In this document: piece after piece, positions 1 through 9,822 of the stretch
How the letters are laid out: every line of letters begins with the position of its first letter
How positions within the stretch are numbered: the stretch's first letter is position 1
NCBI GenBank assembly: GCA_946535435.1
Contig: CAMNDM010000005.1
Coordinates: 62,001 to 126,000, forward strand
Source: Physcocola sp002396385
GTDB taxonomy: Bacteria > Bacteroidota > Bacteroidia > Bacteroidales > Paludibacteraceae
DNA length: 64,000 nt
Direction of reading: 5' to 3'
The notes under the pieces: generated by a model
Told to the model about the DNA's origin: nothing
The model's input: the letters and a program-made list of their open reading frames with translations, nothing else
Databases searched by the model: none
Program-made: the position numbers and the translations under genes

Positions 1-1077
1 CCATAATAAGACATCTGGGTTATCTAGCCCTTCCATCTTTGTCTTGTTTCCTTTTCCTTCAATGAAATTCTGTATTCCTGGAATAGCCGAATTCATTATG
101 GAATCAAATGTTTTTGCATCGTCAAATGGCAGCGTCACTCCGGGTAATGCTATAAACATATCACGAGCACGACAACCAAACCAGGGAAAACCAGCCCTCA
201 AATAGAGTTCTTTTGACGACTTCTTCAAAAAGAATTTTGACACTGAATTCCGAAGGGTTTGTTTCACATCTGAATTTTCACCCTTTTTGTTCATTTCTGC
301 TCTATACTGCGACATTATAGATGCTGAGTTTACCTCTTCCAATCCTGCAGTAAACACAACCGACTCGCCTTTTTTTAGCGACAAAGTAAAATAACCAGGG
401 ACAAAAAGGTCTTCTTTGAAGTTATATCCTCTCCATTTTTCGTTAAAATACTCTATACCACGATTCCATGATGGTTTCGATACGAACCGAACATTTCGGC
501 TGAACTGCATTGATAAACTTGGATAACCCGAATATAGGCAGGTGGTTATTCCATTGTCTATTTCTTTATAATCGGTCGTCGCATTATAATTTGCCTGACA
601 TAAGGTATCTACATTACGAAATGCCAAGTTCGGATTAAATCGGAACAATACGTCGGCTTTTGAATCTAACAAGGTATATCGGATATAAACGCGGCTTTCA
701 ACGGTCGATAAGACTAACTCCTTTGAAAGTATCACATCTGCCAAATGATAGGTCAGACATGGAACTCTGTCGTAAGTTAAACCGCAAAGATATTTATTAC
801 CGTTAGGCGTAAAGTTGTTTTCGCCGTATTGGTGCATGCCTATTCTGAATTCAACACCATTCAATACTATAGATTCATCAAGGGTCGACAACAAAACATG
901 ATTTGTTGAACCCATGTTTTTTATTGGGACAACTAGCAAGCCATGATATTTCCTTGTATTGCATCCGGGAACCGACATACTTATATAGGCTCCTTGTTTA
1001 TTTGCATCTAACAATTCCAATGAAATGGCACGCTGTGTATTTCTCAGTATTGATTTATCGAGTTTAAAATATCCCAT
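1..1077 (-). CDS. glycogen debranching enzyme, N-terminal part (cut by window edge)
   Basis: The reading frame stays open from an ATG at 1077 to the window edge, giving about 359 residues. It starts MGYFKLDKSI and contains the motif TRKYHGLLVVP (residues 41-51), typical of the N-terminal sugar-binding domain of bacterial amylo-alpha-1,6-glucosidase/glycogen debranching proteins of Bacteroidetes. Near the edge it reads NPDVLLW, which fits the start of the catalytic alpha/alpha-barrel. The family cleaves alpha-1,6 branches of cytoplasmic glycogen. The only in-frame ATG after the upstream stop is at 1077. A sugar kinase gene lies upstream on the same strand with a 92-base gap. The C-terminal catalytic part is outside the window, so activity cannot be judged. 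Confidence 0.85.
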   Translation of the reverse strand, partial: MGYFKLDKSILRNTQRAISLELLDANKQGAYISMSVPGCNTRKYHGLLVVPIKNMGSTNHVLLSTLDESIVLNGVEFRIGMHQYGENNFTPNGNKYLCGLTYDRVPCLTYHLADVILSKELVLSTVESRVYIRYTLLDSKADVLFRFNPNLAFRNVDTLCQANYNATTDYKEIDNGITTCLYSGYPSLSMQFSRNVRFVSKPSWNRGIEYFNEKWRGYNFKEDLFVPGYFTLSLKKGESVVFTAGLEEVNSASIMSQYRAEMNKKGENSDVKQTLRNSVSKFFLKKSSKELYLRAGFPWFGCRARDMFIALPGVTLPFDDAKTFDSIMNSAIPGIQNFIEGKGNKTKMEGLDNPDVLLW

Positions 1078-1169
1078 TGCCGAATCTATTTTGAGTTTAA
1101 TCTCATCATAAAGTTAGTGAAAAAAGGGCATAATGGACAAAAAAACATACTTTTTTCACTACAAAAGCG

Positions 1170-2009
1170 TTATTTATGCTGCTTATGATACGAAATAAGA
1201 CCTTCTAATGGGTCGCCCAACACTACAATTGAGTCAAAACCATTGCTATTCGCGACTTTTATCAAATGATTTTTGAATTGAAGCGCTACACCACCTACAA
1301 ATCCTAAAGGGCATGATTTCCTTTTATAGAGTAGCACATTCCGTTCAAAGAAAGACTTAAAAGATTGCAACACCAAATCGTTCATTTCGTTTAACTCTAT
1401 ATTTTCAGCAATAAATGGGACAAATGAGGCCAAATACCGGTTCGGAAGCGTTTGTTTATATACTTTGTCCATTATTTCTTGTGCCGTACATTTACAATAG
1501 GAAAAAAAAGCTTTGGTTACCTCTTCCCGATAAATGCCTTTCATACAATTTGCGACCAATTGCTTACCTAAATATGCGCCACTTCCCTCATCTCCTAAAA
1601 TAAATCCTAAAGGAGGGATATTTGCATCGATTTTTTCACCGTCGTAATAACACGAATTAGCTCCGGTTCCCAATATACATGCTATTCCACAACTGTCTCC
1701 TAACACAGATTTTGCCGCTCCAAGCATATCACTCTCTACAAAAACAGATGCCTTCTGATAAAGTCTTCCCCATGCTTTCTGAACAGCTAGCTTCTTTTCA
1801 GGATAGGAGCAACCAGCTCCATAATGATACACCGCACTTACTTTTTCAGAATAACTGTTGCCAAGACCTTCTTGAAGAATCCTAAATATATCATTTTCTG
1901 TCTGATAAAATGGATTTATTCCCAACAAGCTACAGTCCTTTACAACTTCTCTGCCATTTAAAACAACAAGATGTGTCTTAGTAGAACCGCTGTCAACAAC
2001 TATTATCAT
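1170..2009 (-). CDS. BadF/BadG/BcrA-type ATPase, N-acetylglucosamine kinase-like
   Basis: This 279-residue protein has the ASKHA sugar-kinase layout. The phosphate-1 loop DSGSTKTHL lies at residues 6-14, an acidic ESD segment at 92-94, the phosphate-2 loop GTGANS at 114-119, and GDEGSG at 139-144. These are hallmarks of the BadF/BadG/BcrA/BcrD family, whose Bacteroidetes members are usually annotated as N-acetylglucosamine kinases. The likely role is cytoplasmic phosphorylation of an amino sugar, perhaps from cell-wall recycling. The substrate is inferred, not shown. It is transcribed in the same direction as the debranching enzyme and diverges from the exported amidase-like gene at 2112. Confidence 0.8.
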   Translation of the reverse strand: MIIVVDSGSTKTHLVVLNGREVVKDCSLLGINPFYQTENDIFRILQEGLGNSYSEKVSAVYHYGAGCSYPEKKLAVQKAWGRLYQKASVFVESDMLGAAKSVLGDSCGIACILGTGANSCYYDGEKIDANIPPLGFILGDEGSGAYLGKQLVANCMKGIYREEVTKAFFSYCKCTAQEIMDKVYKQTLPNRYLASFVPFIAENIELNEMNDLVLQSFKSFFERNVLLYKRKSCPLGFVGGVALQFKNHLIKVANSNGFDSIVVLGDPLEGLISYHKQHK

Positions 2010-2067
2010 ATTACAATATATTTATAAACAAATTAAAGCATTTTTCACCATTCTGTCAAGCATTTTG

Positions 2068-2098
2068 TTGAATAACCGATTTAAAAAAGTTATTTTTG
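2068..2098 (+). promoter_or_regulatory. Bacteroidetes-type promoter for the 2112 gene
   Basis: A -33 TTG (2068-2070) and a -7 box TATTTTTG (2091-2098) are separated by 20 bases, matching the TTTG/TAnnTTTG consensus, 13 bases before the ATG. Confidence 0.6.
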
Positions 2099-2111
2099 CG
2101 TATATATAGAG

Positions 2112-5100
2112 ATGATTTCTATTATGTTTTTTAGTTCCGTTAGAAATATAGCGTTCTTACTGGCAACTACTTCTTTTGCCGGATATGCCCAACAACAAAG
2201 TTTGTCAGAACTTATAGCTCCTGTTTTCACACAGTTAAGGGCAAATAATAAATTTATGAGCTCTAAATCTATCATCATTGATAACATCAGCGTTGACAAA
2301 AAACAAGAAGAAGTGTTAGTTTCCATGCCAAAATCTTTCGTTTACTTTCCAGTTAGGAACAACACCTACCTTGAACTACAAGACAGTATCAGACATCATC
2401 TACCCGATTCCATTTCTAATTACAAAGTTAAAATTCTAGCGAACGGACACGAACTGAATTTCTATATACCGAATTTTTATCGTAACACAAAAGATATTGA
2501 CAAAGAACGGATTGTTAAGCCATACAAGGGTATTCCTCTTTTAACTCCAGAAAGCAAGCCCTCACACCCAGAAAAAGGCTTGTTGGGCAAACACATTGCC
2601 GTTTGGAGTAGCCACGGACGCTACTTCGAGCCAACTGAAAACAGATGGCAATGGCAAAGGCCACGACTTTATGGAATTTCTGAAGACACTTACACTGGCA
2701 GCATTGTTATTCCATTCCTTCTACCTATGCTTGAAAATGCTGGTGCCATCACGCTTATGCCTAAAGAACGTGACATTCAGCCTCGTGAGGTTATTGTTGA
2801 CAACGATAATGCCAACAGTAGTAACTTTATTGTTAAAAACGCTCCGAAATCTGTTTGGAGCACCGACTCTGGCGGATTCTCTAATTCTAAAACAAAATAC
2901 TACAGGCACGACAATCCGTTTAATACTGGAACTTATAAAAAGATCAAATCGAAGAAAAACGGACAGGCTTCTATAGAATGGATTCCTTCTTTTCCTGCTA
3001 CCGGTGAATACAGTGTGTACATTTCTTATAAAACGATTGAGAACAGTACACAAGACGCTCATTACACGGTTCATCATACTGGAGGCTCGACTTCCTTCTC
3101 CATTAACCAAACAATGGGTGGTGGCACATGGATTTATCTCGGAAAATTCAAATTCAAAAAAGGCAGAAACCAGAAATACGGAAGTGTTTGTCTGACAAAC
3201 AGAAGTAAAGACCATGGGATCGTTACTGCCGACGCTGTAAAATTTGGAGGGGGCATGGGAAACATTGCCCGTGCTATTTCCGACACTCTTCCTGACAGTT
3301 GTGCTACGACCAGCAATTTCCCAAGATTCCTTGAGGCTGGGCGTTATTGGCTACAATGGGCTGGATTCCCCGACAGCGTATACAATATTAATTATGGGAA
3401 AAACGAATACAAGGACGACTTTATGAGTCGTGCCCTATGGGTCAACAATTTAGCGGGCGGTTCTGTTAGACTTCCAAACAAACGCGGGAAAAATATACCC
3501 ATCGATTTAGCTTTCGCTCTTCATTCTGATGCTGGTATCAGTTCTAAAGACAATACGATTGGAAGTTTGGCTATTCATATGACGAACAACCTTTCGACAT
3601 ACGAGAATGGAACTCCGAGAATTGCGTCTAGAGACCTTTCCGATTTAATCCAAACGCAAACTGTTGACGACATTAACAAGATTTTTAAATGCAATTGGAG
3701 CAGGAGAAATCTCGCCGATGAGTCGTATTATGAAGCTAGGGTTCCTGAAGTCCCTACTCTTCTTTTCGAATTCCTTTCTCACCAAAATTTTCAAGACATG
3801 AAGTTCGGGCTTGACCCACATTTCAAATTTACGGTTGCCAGAGCTATTTATAAAGGATTGCTCAAATACCTTTATGCCGGAAACGAGAATGGATACGTTG
3901 TTCAGCCGCTACCTATTCGAGATTTTAGCGCAGAATTCTATAACGAGAAAAAAGACATTGTTTTTTTAAGTTGGAAAGGTCAGAAAGACCCTCTTGAGCC
4001 AACGGCTGACCCTACACATTACATTGTTTACAAAGCTATCGACAACAATGGGTTTGATAATGGAATGCTCGTTTCAAGCAACCATGCGTTAATAAGGATC
4101 TCTCCTGACACAATCTATCACTTTAAAATCACTGCCATAAACGATGGCGGCGAAAGTTTTCCTTCTGAAATCCTATCAGTTGCGAAATCTAGCAAGGAAA
4201 GGGGCACAACGCTTATTGTTAACGGTTTTGAACGAGTCGATGGTCCAATGTCTTTTAACAACGGACAATACCAGGGCTTTATGTATAATGTTGATGCTGG
4301 TGTTCCGTATAAGTACGATATAAGTTTTACAGGTTGCCAATACGATTTCAATAAAAAATCAGATTTTATCTCTAACGACAAGCCTGGTATCGGTGCTAGT
4401 TTCGGCAATTATGAAGATATGGTCATTGCGGGCAACACTTTTAAATATCCCGCTATTCACGGAGCTTCGCTTCTTGCCAATGGCTACTCTTTTGCTTCAT
4501 GTAGTGTGGGAGCTTTCGCCTATCGTAATATCAACACGAATCCCTATTCATTTATTGACTTTATCTACGGGAATCAAAAAGAAACCACAATAGGTGACAC
4601 TACCACATACTCTGTCTTTACTCCGGAAGTCATTGAAATGTTAGATAAATACATAAATCATCACGGTTGTCTTCTGATCTCTGGTTCATATATTGCTTCT
4701 GATGTCTTCGCCAAAGACGAATGTGATTCTATGGCTATCAACTTCATAGAAAACAAACTCCATTTCTCTTGGGGTAACGAATCTGCTTTAGCCTCAGGTA
4801 TGATTACCAGTCGGCCAAATGCCGATTTATTGTTCGGTAGCCACTATAATTATTTCTACGAGCCGAACAGATATAGGTATTATTCTTCTATGCCCGATGT
4901 CCTCGCTCCTGCCAATGGAGGAGAAATTGCATTAAGATACGCCAACTCAACACAAGTGGCTGGTGTTATGTATAACGGCAAAGACTATAAAACTGTTGTT
5001 TCTGCTATTCCTTTTGAAATAATTAAAAGCAAAAAGCAAAGAAACGACTTTATGAGAACTGTGATTTCTTTTTTTGAATTACAAAAAAAGAACAACCATG

Positions 5101-5195
5101 TAAAGATGGTTACGGTTCCTGCAAAAGCTACGGTGAACAGCAAAAGCTACATTTCAACAAAAAAGAGTTACAAACAAAATTTCAGTACAAAATAA
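2112..5195 (+). CDS. exported N-acetylmuramoyl-L-alanine amidase-like / golvesin-domain protein
   Basis: A 1027-residue protein with a signal peptide (a hydrophobic stretch followed by TSFAGYAQQQ). It contains an amidase_3-like segment in two parts: GKHIAVWSSHGRYFEP near residue 160, and ALHSDAGISS near 470 with LLFEFLSHQN near 555. Between them, near 265-385, lies a golvesin C-terminal-like beta domain (YSVYISYKT, then TADAVKFGGGMGN). A fibronectin type III-like segment follows around 640-700. Related Bacteroidetes proteins are often labelled xanthan lyase, but the catalytic fold suggests cell-wall amide hydrolysis in the periplasm. It is followed after two bases by a glycosyltransferase, so it probably leads an operon. 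The exact substrate is inferred. Confidence 0.75.
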   Translation: MISIMFFSSVRNIAFLLATTSFAGYAQQQSLSELIAPVFTQLRANNKFMSSKSIIIDNISVDKKQEEVLVSMPKSFVYFPVRNNTYLELQDSIRHHLPDSISNYKVKILANGHELNFYIPNFYRNTKDIDKERIVKPYKGIPLLTPESKPSHPEKGLLGKHIAVWSSHGRYFEPTENRWQWQRPRLYGISEDTYTGSIVIPFLLPMLENAGAITLMPKERDIQPREVIVDNDNANSSNFIVKNAPKSVWSTDSGGFSNSKTKYYRHDNPFNTGTYKKIKSKKNGQASIEWIPSFPATGEYSVYISYKTIENSTQDAHYTVHHTGGSTSFSINQTMGGGTWIYLGKFKFKKGRNQKYGSVCLTNRSKDHGIVTADAVKFGGGMGNIARAISDTLPDSCATTSNFPRFLEAGRYWLQWAGFPDSVYNINYGKNEYKDDFMSRALWVNNLAGGSVRLPNKRGKNIPIDLAFALHSDAGISSKDNTIGSLAIHMTNNLSTYENGTPRIASRDLSDLIQTQTVDDINKIFKCNWSRRNLADESYYEARVPEVPTLLFEFLSHQNFQDMKFGLDPHFKFTVARAIYKGLLKYLYAGNENGYVVQPLPIRDFSAEFYNEKKDIVFLSWKGQKDPLEPTADPTHYIVYKAIDNNGFDNGMLVSSNHALIRISPDTIYHFKITAINDGGESFPSEILSVAKSSKERGTTLIVNGFERVDGPMSFNNGQYQGFMYNVDAGVPYKYDISFTGCQYDFNKKSDFISNDKPGIGASFGNYEDMVIAGNTFKYPAIHGASLLANGYSFASCSVGAFAYRNINTNPYSFIDFIYGNQKETTIGDTTTYSVFTPEVIEMLDKYINHHGCLLISGSYIASDVFAKDECDSMAINFIENKLHFSWGNESALASGMITSRPNADLLFGSHYNYFYEPNRYRYYSSMPDVLAPANGGEIALRYANSTQVAGVMYNGKDYKTVVSAIPFEIIKSKKQRNDFMRTVISFFELQKKNNHVKMVTVPAKATVNSKSYISTKKSYKQNFSTK

Positions 5196-5197
5196 GT

Positions 5198-6625
5198 ATG
5201 AAAATAATATCATTTATACATAGCGCACTTCGTGGTTCAAACATTCATGACCAACTGAAAACAGTTGGTGACTGTTTTTTGCTTTCTAATACAGACTCAA
5301 ATGATTGCGAAGAAGATATATTAAAAATTAGTGGCAGTCTATTCTCATCTAATACGATAAAACTAATTTTAAAAAAATCAGAAAATTACGATTTAACGCT
5401 TTTCCTTACCCAAAACACCGATGCTTCTATCTCTGCGGAACTGTTTTCTACAGTAGAAAACAGCAAAAGCATGTGTCTTTACTCCGATTATTTTATCAAT
5501 GGAACAGATAGAAAAATAAATATCGATTTTCAAAAAGGGAGTTTGAGAGACGGGTTTTCCTTTGGCCCTCTTCTCTGCTTTAAATACCCGCAATTATTGT
5601 TCTCGTTCATTAAGGATTCTAATTATATATATGGAGGTCTTTATGATTTAATACTGAAAATAAATAGGACCGAACGCCCTTTTCATATTAAAAAGGAACT
5701 TTATTCAATTTTTCCTAAGAAAATCGACAATAGGAAGTCTGGCGAGAAACAGTTCGATTATCTCGATTCTAAGAATCGGTCACTTCAAATAGAATTCGAA
5801 AAAGTGGCAACCGAGCACTTAAAAGAAATTAATGCATATATTAGCGAGGACAGCCTTAAGAAAATAAATTTCAACAAAGAAACCTCTAAAATTACCGCCT
5901 CTGTCGTCATTCCCGTATACAACAGAGAAAGGACGATTGCTGACGCAGTGAATTCGGCTTTGTCTCAAAAATTTGATGCTCAGTTCAATGTTATTGTTGT
6001 TGACAACCATTCCACTGATAAAACTACCGATATTTTAAACGAGATTGCGAAGAAAGACACTAGACTGATTCACATTATTCCTGAAGAAAATGACTTGAAG
6101 ATTGGCGGTTGTTGGAACAAGGCTCTTAATTCTGAACATTGCGGTCTTTTTGCCGTGCAATTAGACAGCGATGACATTTACTCCGACGAAAACACTCTTC
6201 AAAAGATTATTGATAAATTTTACGAAGACCAATGTGCAATGGTCATTGGCAGTTACAAAATAACTAATTTTAAACTGGAAGCCCTTCCTCCGGGCATCAT
6301 AGACCATAAAGAATGGACAAATTCAAATGGCATGAACAATGCCTTAAGGATTAACGGTCTTGGTGCTCCAAGAGCCTTTTACACGCCTCTAGCAAGACAG
6401 ATTCTCTTCCCGAACTGTAGTTATGGAGAAGACTATGCTATGGGACTTGCTATTTCTCGCCAATTTAAAATTGGTAGGATATATGACGTTCTTTATTTGT
6501 GTCGACGCTGGGAGGGCAATTCTGACGCTGATTTATCGATGGAGAAACAGAACTTGAACGACTCGGCTAAAGACGCTATGCGTACTTTGGAAATCGAAAA
6601 GAGAATACTATTAAACACCTTATAG
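5198..6625 (+). CDS. glycosyltransferase family 2 with an uncharacterised N-terminal domain
   Basis: Of 475 residues, roughly the last 240 form a GT-A fold. VVIPVYNRERTIADAVNSAL starts near residue 235, a nucleotide-binding VVDNHSTD segment follows, and QLDSDD near 321 is the metal-binding DxD-like motif. The first 230 residues are lysine- and serine-rich with no domain I recognise. No membrane segments are apparent, so it is probably cytoplasmic and uses a nucleotide sugar. It starts two bases after the amidase-like gene and ends three bases before the DUF4922 gene, which implies co-transcription. The acceptor is unknown. Confidence 0.8.
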   Translation: MKIISFIHSALRGSNIHDQLKTVGDCFLLSNTDSNDCEEDILKISGSLFSSNTIKLILKKSENYDLTLFLTQNTDASISAELFSTVENSKSMCLYSDYFINGTDRKINIDFQKGSLRDGFSFGPLLCFKYPQLLFSFIKDSNYIYGGLYDLILKINRTERPFHIKKELYSIFPKKIDNRKSGEKQFDYLDSKNRSLQIEFEKVATEHLKEINAYISEDSLKKINFNKETSKITASVVIPVYNRERTIADAVNSALSQKFDAQFNVIVVDNHSTDKTTDILNEIAKKDTRLIHIIPEENDLKIGGCWNKALNSEHCGLFAVQLDSDDIYSDENTLQKIIDKFYEDQCAMVIGSYKITNFKLEALPPGIIDHKEWTNSNGMNNALRINGLGAPRAFYTPLARQILFPNCSYGEDYAMGLAISRQFKIGRIYDVLYLCRRWEGNSDADLSMEKQNLNDSAKDAMRTLEIEKRILLNTL

Positions 6626-6628
6626 GAC

Positions 6629-7513
6629 ATGATTAAAGAAAACGAAGTTTTCGACTTTATAGACCAACAAAAGGAAAAATGGCCAACCTATGCTGCTAAT
6701 ATAAAGCAACTGGAAGCTGTAGAAACCAAAGCATTTAACTTTGGCTCCTACTCTATTATTGCGCAACACAATCCAGCTAGAATTCTTTCGACTAGTGCAA
6801 AAGTCGACAACAAAAGTATTTCAAACAGAAAATGCTTTTTATGTGCAGAAAATAGACCTGTTGAACAATTAATGTTCGACATTGCTGGCCATTACTCCCT
6901 ATTGGTCAATCCTTTTCCTATTCTTAACAACCACCTTACCATTGCAAACAAAAACCATTGCAAACAGAGCATTTTCAACAATATAGAGGATATGCTGTTA
7001 ATTGCAGAATCTCTTCCCAGTTTCATCGTTTTCTATAATGGGCCGAAATGCGGAGCTTCTGCGCCAGACCACATGCATTTTCAAGCGGTGGCCAAAGGAC
7101 AAATGCCTTTTGAAAAAGAATTCTCTTTAAAAAACTGCATCACACTTTCTGACAATCGTGACGGATGCATAGGCATGGTTTCCGACTTAGGACGTAAATG
7201 CCTTATTCTCCACAGTTCAAGAATAGATATGATGGTTTCCTTTTTCCGTCAGATGTACAACCAGTTGCCTCATGAGAATGGGGATGAACCTTTAATGAAC
7301 ATTTTTGCCCGTTTTGAGAATGGTTCGTTCGACTTGTACATTTTCTGTCGGAAAGCACACCGTCCAACACAATATTTTTCAACTGAAGACCCTTGGATGG
7401 TAAGTCCGGGTGCTATCGACATGGGGGGAGTTTTAGTCCTTCCCCGAGAAGAAGATTTTAGAAGAATTAATAAAGAGATTATTGAAGATATATATAAACA
7501 GGTGAGTTTATAA
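6629..7513 (+). CDS. DUF4922 protein, GalT/HIT-superfamily-like nucleotidyltransferase
   Basis: A 294-residue protein with a zinc-type CFLC pair (C69 and C72), the segment NPFPILNNHLTIA near 94-106, and HMHFQ at 148-152. HxHxQ together with NPFPxxxxHLTI is the pattern of the galactose-1-phosphate uridylyltransferase / GDP-galactose phosphorylase branch of the HIT superfamily. The likely chemistry is transfer or phosphorolysis of a nucleotide-sugar phosphate through a nucleotidyl-histidine, but the substrate is unknown. It lies between a glycosyltransferase and a TPR protein with gaps of 3 and 6 bases, consistent with a role in sugar-nucleotide supply. The family assignment is firmer than the function. 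Confidence 0.75.
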   Translation: MIKENEVFDFIDQQKEKWPTYAANIKQLEAVETKAFNFGSYSIIAQHNPARILSTSAKVDNKSISNRKCFLCAENRPVEQLMFDIAGHYSLLVNPFPILNNHLTIANKNHCKQSIFNNIEDMLLIAESLPSFIVFYNGPKCGASAPDHMHFQAVAKGQMPFEKEFSLKNCITLSDNRDGCIGMVSDLGRKCLILHSSRIDMMVSFFRQMYNQLPHENGDEPLMNIFARFENGSFDLYIFCRKAHRPTQYFSTEDPWMVSPGAIDMGGVLVLPREEDFRRINKEIIEDIYKQVSL

Positions 7514-7519
7514 AATACG

Positions 7520-9712
7520 ATGCCGATGAAAGACTCTGATATAAAGGAAATATACAGTTCCATAATTTGTTCTACCGTTTCGAAAAACTTGGTGAACGCG
7601 TTCGGCTCTCTCAACGAGTTGTTGTCGTATACACGCAAGCCCGAATGGAATGACAAGAAAAAAGAACTTGAACAAAATTACATGTACTTATTGCAATACG
7701 CTATTGAAGGCGTCAACGACCCAGAAAGAGAACGTGTATATAACAAAATCAGACTTTCTTTACTATCTATTGCCGATCTGGCTTATAATGCTGTAATGAC
7801 CAGTTCTTCGAACGACTATCCTTATGTACAAAAAAGAGCTATCTCTAAAATTCCTTTTCCCGATAACGAGGAAATAAACGTTATATTGTCTAAAAAAAAT
7901 GGCGATTCTATTAACGAATTGCTAAACGACAGCAACATTGCCCACGATGTAATAATTGACACCCAAAAAGACGACCTTTTCGCTCTTGTTTTCCAAAGAC
8001 TTTGGCTTAAAGCAATTTACTCTGAAAGAGAATGTACCCTTATCGATAACATCATCTACAGCGATGAAACTTTAGAGGAAGATAAATGTATGACGGTTTC
8101 GGCCATTATGCTAAGCCTCATGTTGCAATTTGATGAAAAGAAATTCGACACGCTGATCACAATCTGTCAAGCAACAAACGGACAAATACAAGACAGGGCT
8201 CTGATTGGCCTGCTAGTGAACTGCAGCATCTACGCAGAAAGACTGGCTCTTTATCCGTCTATTAATCAGAAAATAATTGGAATTACGGCCAAGCCATGGT
8301 TTAAAGATAAATTCATCTCATGTATTATTCTTTTTATTAACGGATTAGATACAGAGAAAATTAGCAAAGAAATTTCAGAAGGATTAATTAACGATATCAT
8401 CAAACAATCTGACAAATTTGACATTAGTAGCCTACTTAACAAAAACAATTCATTCTCAGAGAACCCTGATTGGGAAGATATTTCCGAAAAATGGAATTTT
8501 TCTGACAAAATAGAACGCTTCGCAGACCTACAAAGGAATGGCGCGGATGTTTTTCTAAGCACTTTCGCTTCTATGAAGAACCATCCGTTTTTTAGCCAGA
8601 TATGTAACTGGTTTCGCCCTTACAACACTTCAAATTCATGGGTTAAACGTGAGTTTAAAGGGAAAAGTTACAATCTGTTCAAACTAATTTCAATTAATCC
8701 TGCTGTCTGCGATTCCGACCGCTACTCAATGCTCTTCAGCCTTACCTCTGTTCCCGAAGAATATATCAAAAAATTAGAGAATGGTCTTTCTATGCAAGAT
8801 GTAAATATTAAAAACTTCTTGCAAGATAATTCGTTATTCAACTCTTCTGAATTCGAAAAACTAGCCTTACAACTACATTGGCAGGATTTGTACCGATTCT
8901 TTAAATTACACCCGTATCACTACTCTTTTTCTGATCCTTACTTAAATGGAATCAATTTCACAGAAACCGCTTTTATGAATGGGTTAGACTGCAAATCCTT
9001 ATGCATTATTGCCGATGCCTATCTAAAAAAGAAATTCTACTCCGAAGCTGTCAAATTACTAAAATGCGCAGAACATAAAGATAGCGATGATTTAAGCATC
9101 CTTCAAAAGTTGGGCTTTTGCTATCAGAAATTAAACAACTTTGCCGAAGCCATTATTTATTACAAAAAAGCTGACATTCTCTCAACTAAAAACGATTGGC
9201 TTGACAAAATGCTGGCTTTCTGCTATATGAAAAACAATAATTATGATGATGCTTTGATGATATATCGGAGAATCTCAGATCGTAATCCCGACAATATGAA
9301 TGCTGTTGCTAACATTGCCAACTGCCTGATTGGATTAAATAAATATAGCGAAGCGCTTCCTTTATTATTCAAGGTTGAATTCCTTGCACCGAACACTAAA
9401 GTTTATCGCTCTATTGCTTGGTGTGCCTTCATTGTTGGTAAATTCGACCAAGCTGAAAATTATATTGATAAAATCGAGACTAAAGACAAAACAGTACAAG
9501 ATTGGATTACTTTAGGTCATATAAAATGGTGTAAAAACAACAAGGAGGAAGCCGTTAGATTCTATACAAAAGCAGCAGAGTTAGAAAATGACAAGAGAAC
9601 CTTAATCGGCCTTATTCAAAACGACATTAATCTACTCGTCAAAAATGGGGTCGAGGAAAATGATGTTCCATTTGTTATGGACCGGATTAGATATAGCATA
9701 GGATTTGTTTAA
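7520..9712 (+). CDS. tetratricopeptide repeat protein, large
   Basis: A 730-residue protein. Residues from about 495 to 700 are TPR-like helical repeats (segments such as YSEAVKLLKCAEH, FAEAIIYYKKADI, YDDALMIYRRISD, YSEALPLLFKVEF). The N-terminal 480 residues are predicted helical with no motif I recognise. There is no signal peptide or membrane segment, so it is probably a cytoplasmic scaffold. It is last in the four-gene run that starts at 2112. It starts six bases after the DUF4922 gene. ATG at 7520 follows a weak ribosome-binding region, and a second ATG lies two codons later. Confidence 0.8.
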   Translation: MPMKDSDIKEIYSSIICSTVSKNLVNAFGSLNELLSYTRKPEWNDKKKELEQNYMYLLQYAIEGVNDPERERVYNKIRLSLLSIADLAYNAVMTSSSNDYPYVQKRAISKIPFPDNEEINVILSKKNGDSINELLNDSNIAHDVIIDTQKDDLFALVFQRLWLKAIYSERECTLIDNIIYSDETLEEDKCMTVSAIMLSLMLQFDEKKFDTLITICQATNGQIQDRALIGLLVNCSIYAERLALYPSINQKIIGITAKPWFKDKFISCIILFINGLDTEKISKEISEGLINDIIKQSDKFDISSLLNKNNSFSENPDWEDISEKWNFSDKIERFADLQRNGADVFLSTFASMKNHPFFSQICNWFRPYNTSNSWVKREFKGKSYNLFKLISINPAVCDSDRYSMLFSLTSVPEEYIKKLENGLSMQDVNIKNFLQDNSLFNSSEFEKLALQLHWQDLYRFFKLHPYHYSFSDPYLNGINFTETAFMNGLDCKSLCIIADAYLKKKFYSEAVKLLKCAEHKDSDDLSILQKLGFCYQKLNNFAEAIIYYKKADILSTKNDWLDKMLAFCYMKNNNYDDALMIYRRISDRNPDNMNAVANIANCLIGLNKYSEALPLLFKVEFLAPNTKVYRSIAWCAFIVGKFDQAENYIDKIETKDKTVQDWITLGHIKWCKNNKEEAVRFYTKAAELENDKRTLIGLIQNDINLLVKNGVEENDVPFVMDRIRYSIGFV

Positions 9713-9732
9713 GAATACGCATAGGCTTTTAG

Positions 9733-9763
9733 TTGCTTTTTTGGTCATTATAGACTAACTTTG
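9733..9763 (+). promoter_or_regulatory. promoter of rsmA
   Basis: TTG at 9733 and TAACTTTG at 9756-9763 with a 19-20 base spacer match the Bacteroidetes -33/-7 consensus upstream of the ATG at 9823. Confidence 0.5.
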
Positions 9764-9822
9764 CAAAAGCAAGAGATTATACTTGTAATTTTAGTATTGT
9801 TTAAGATTAATTCATATGGAAG

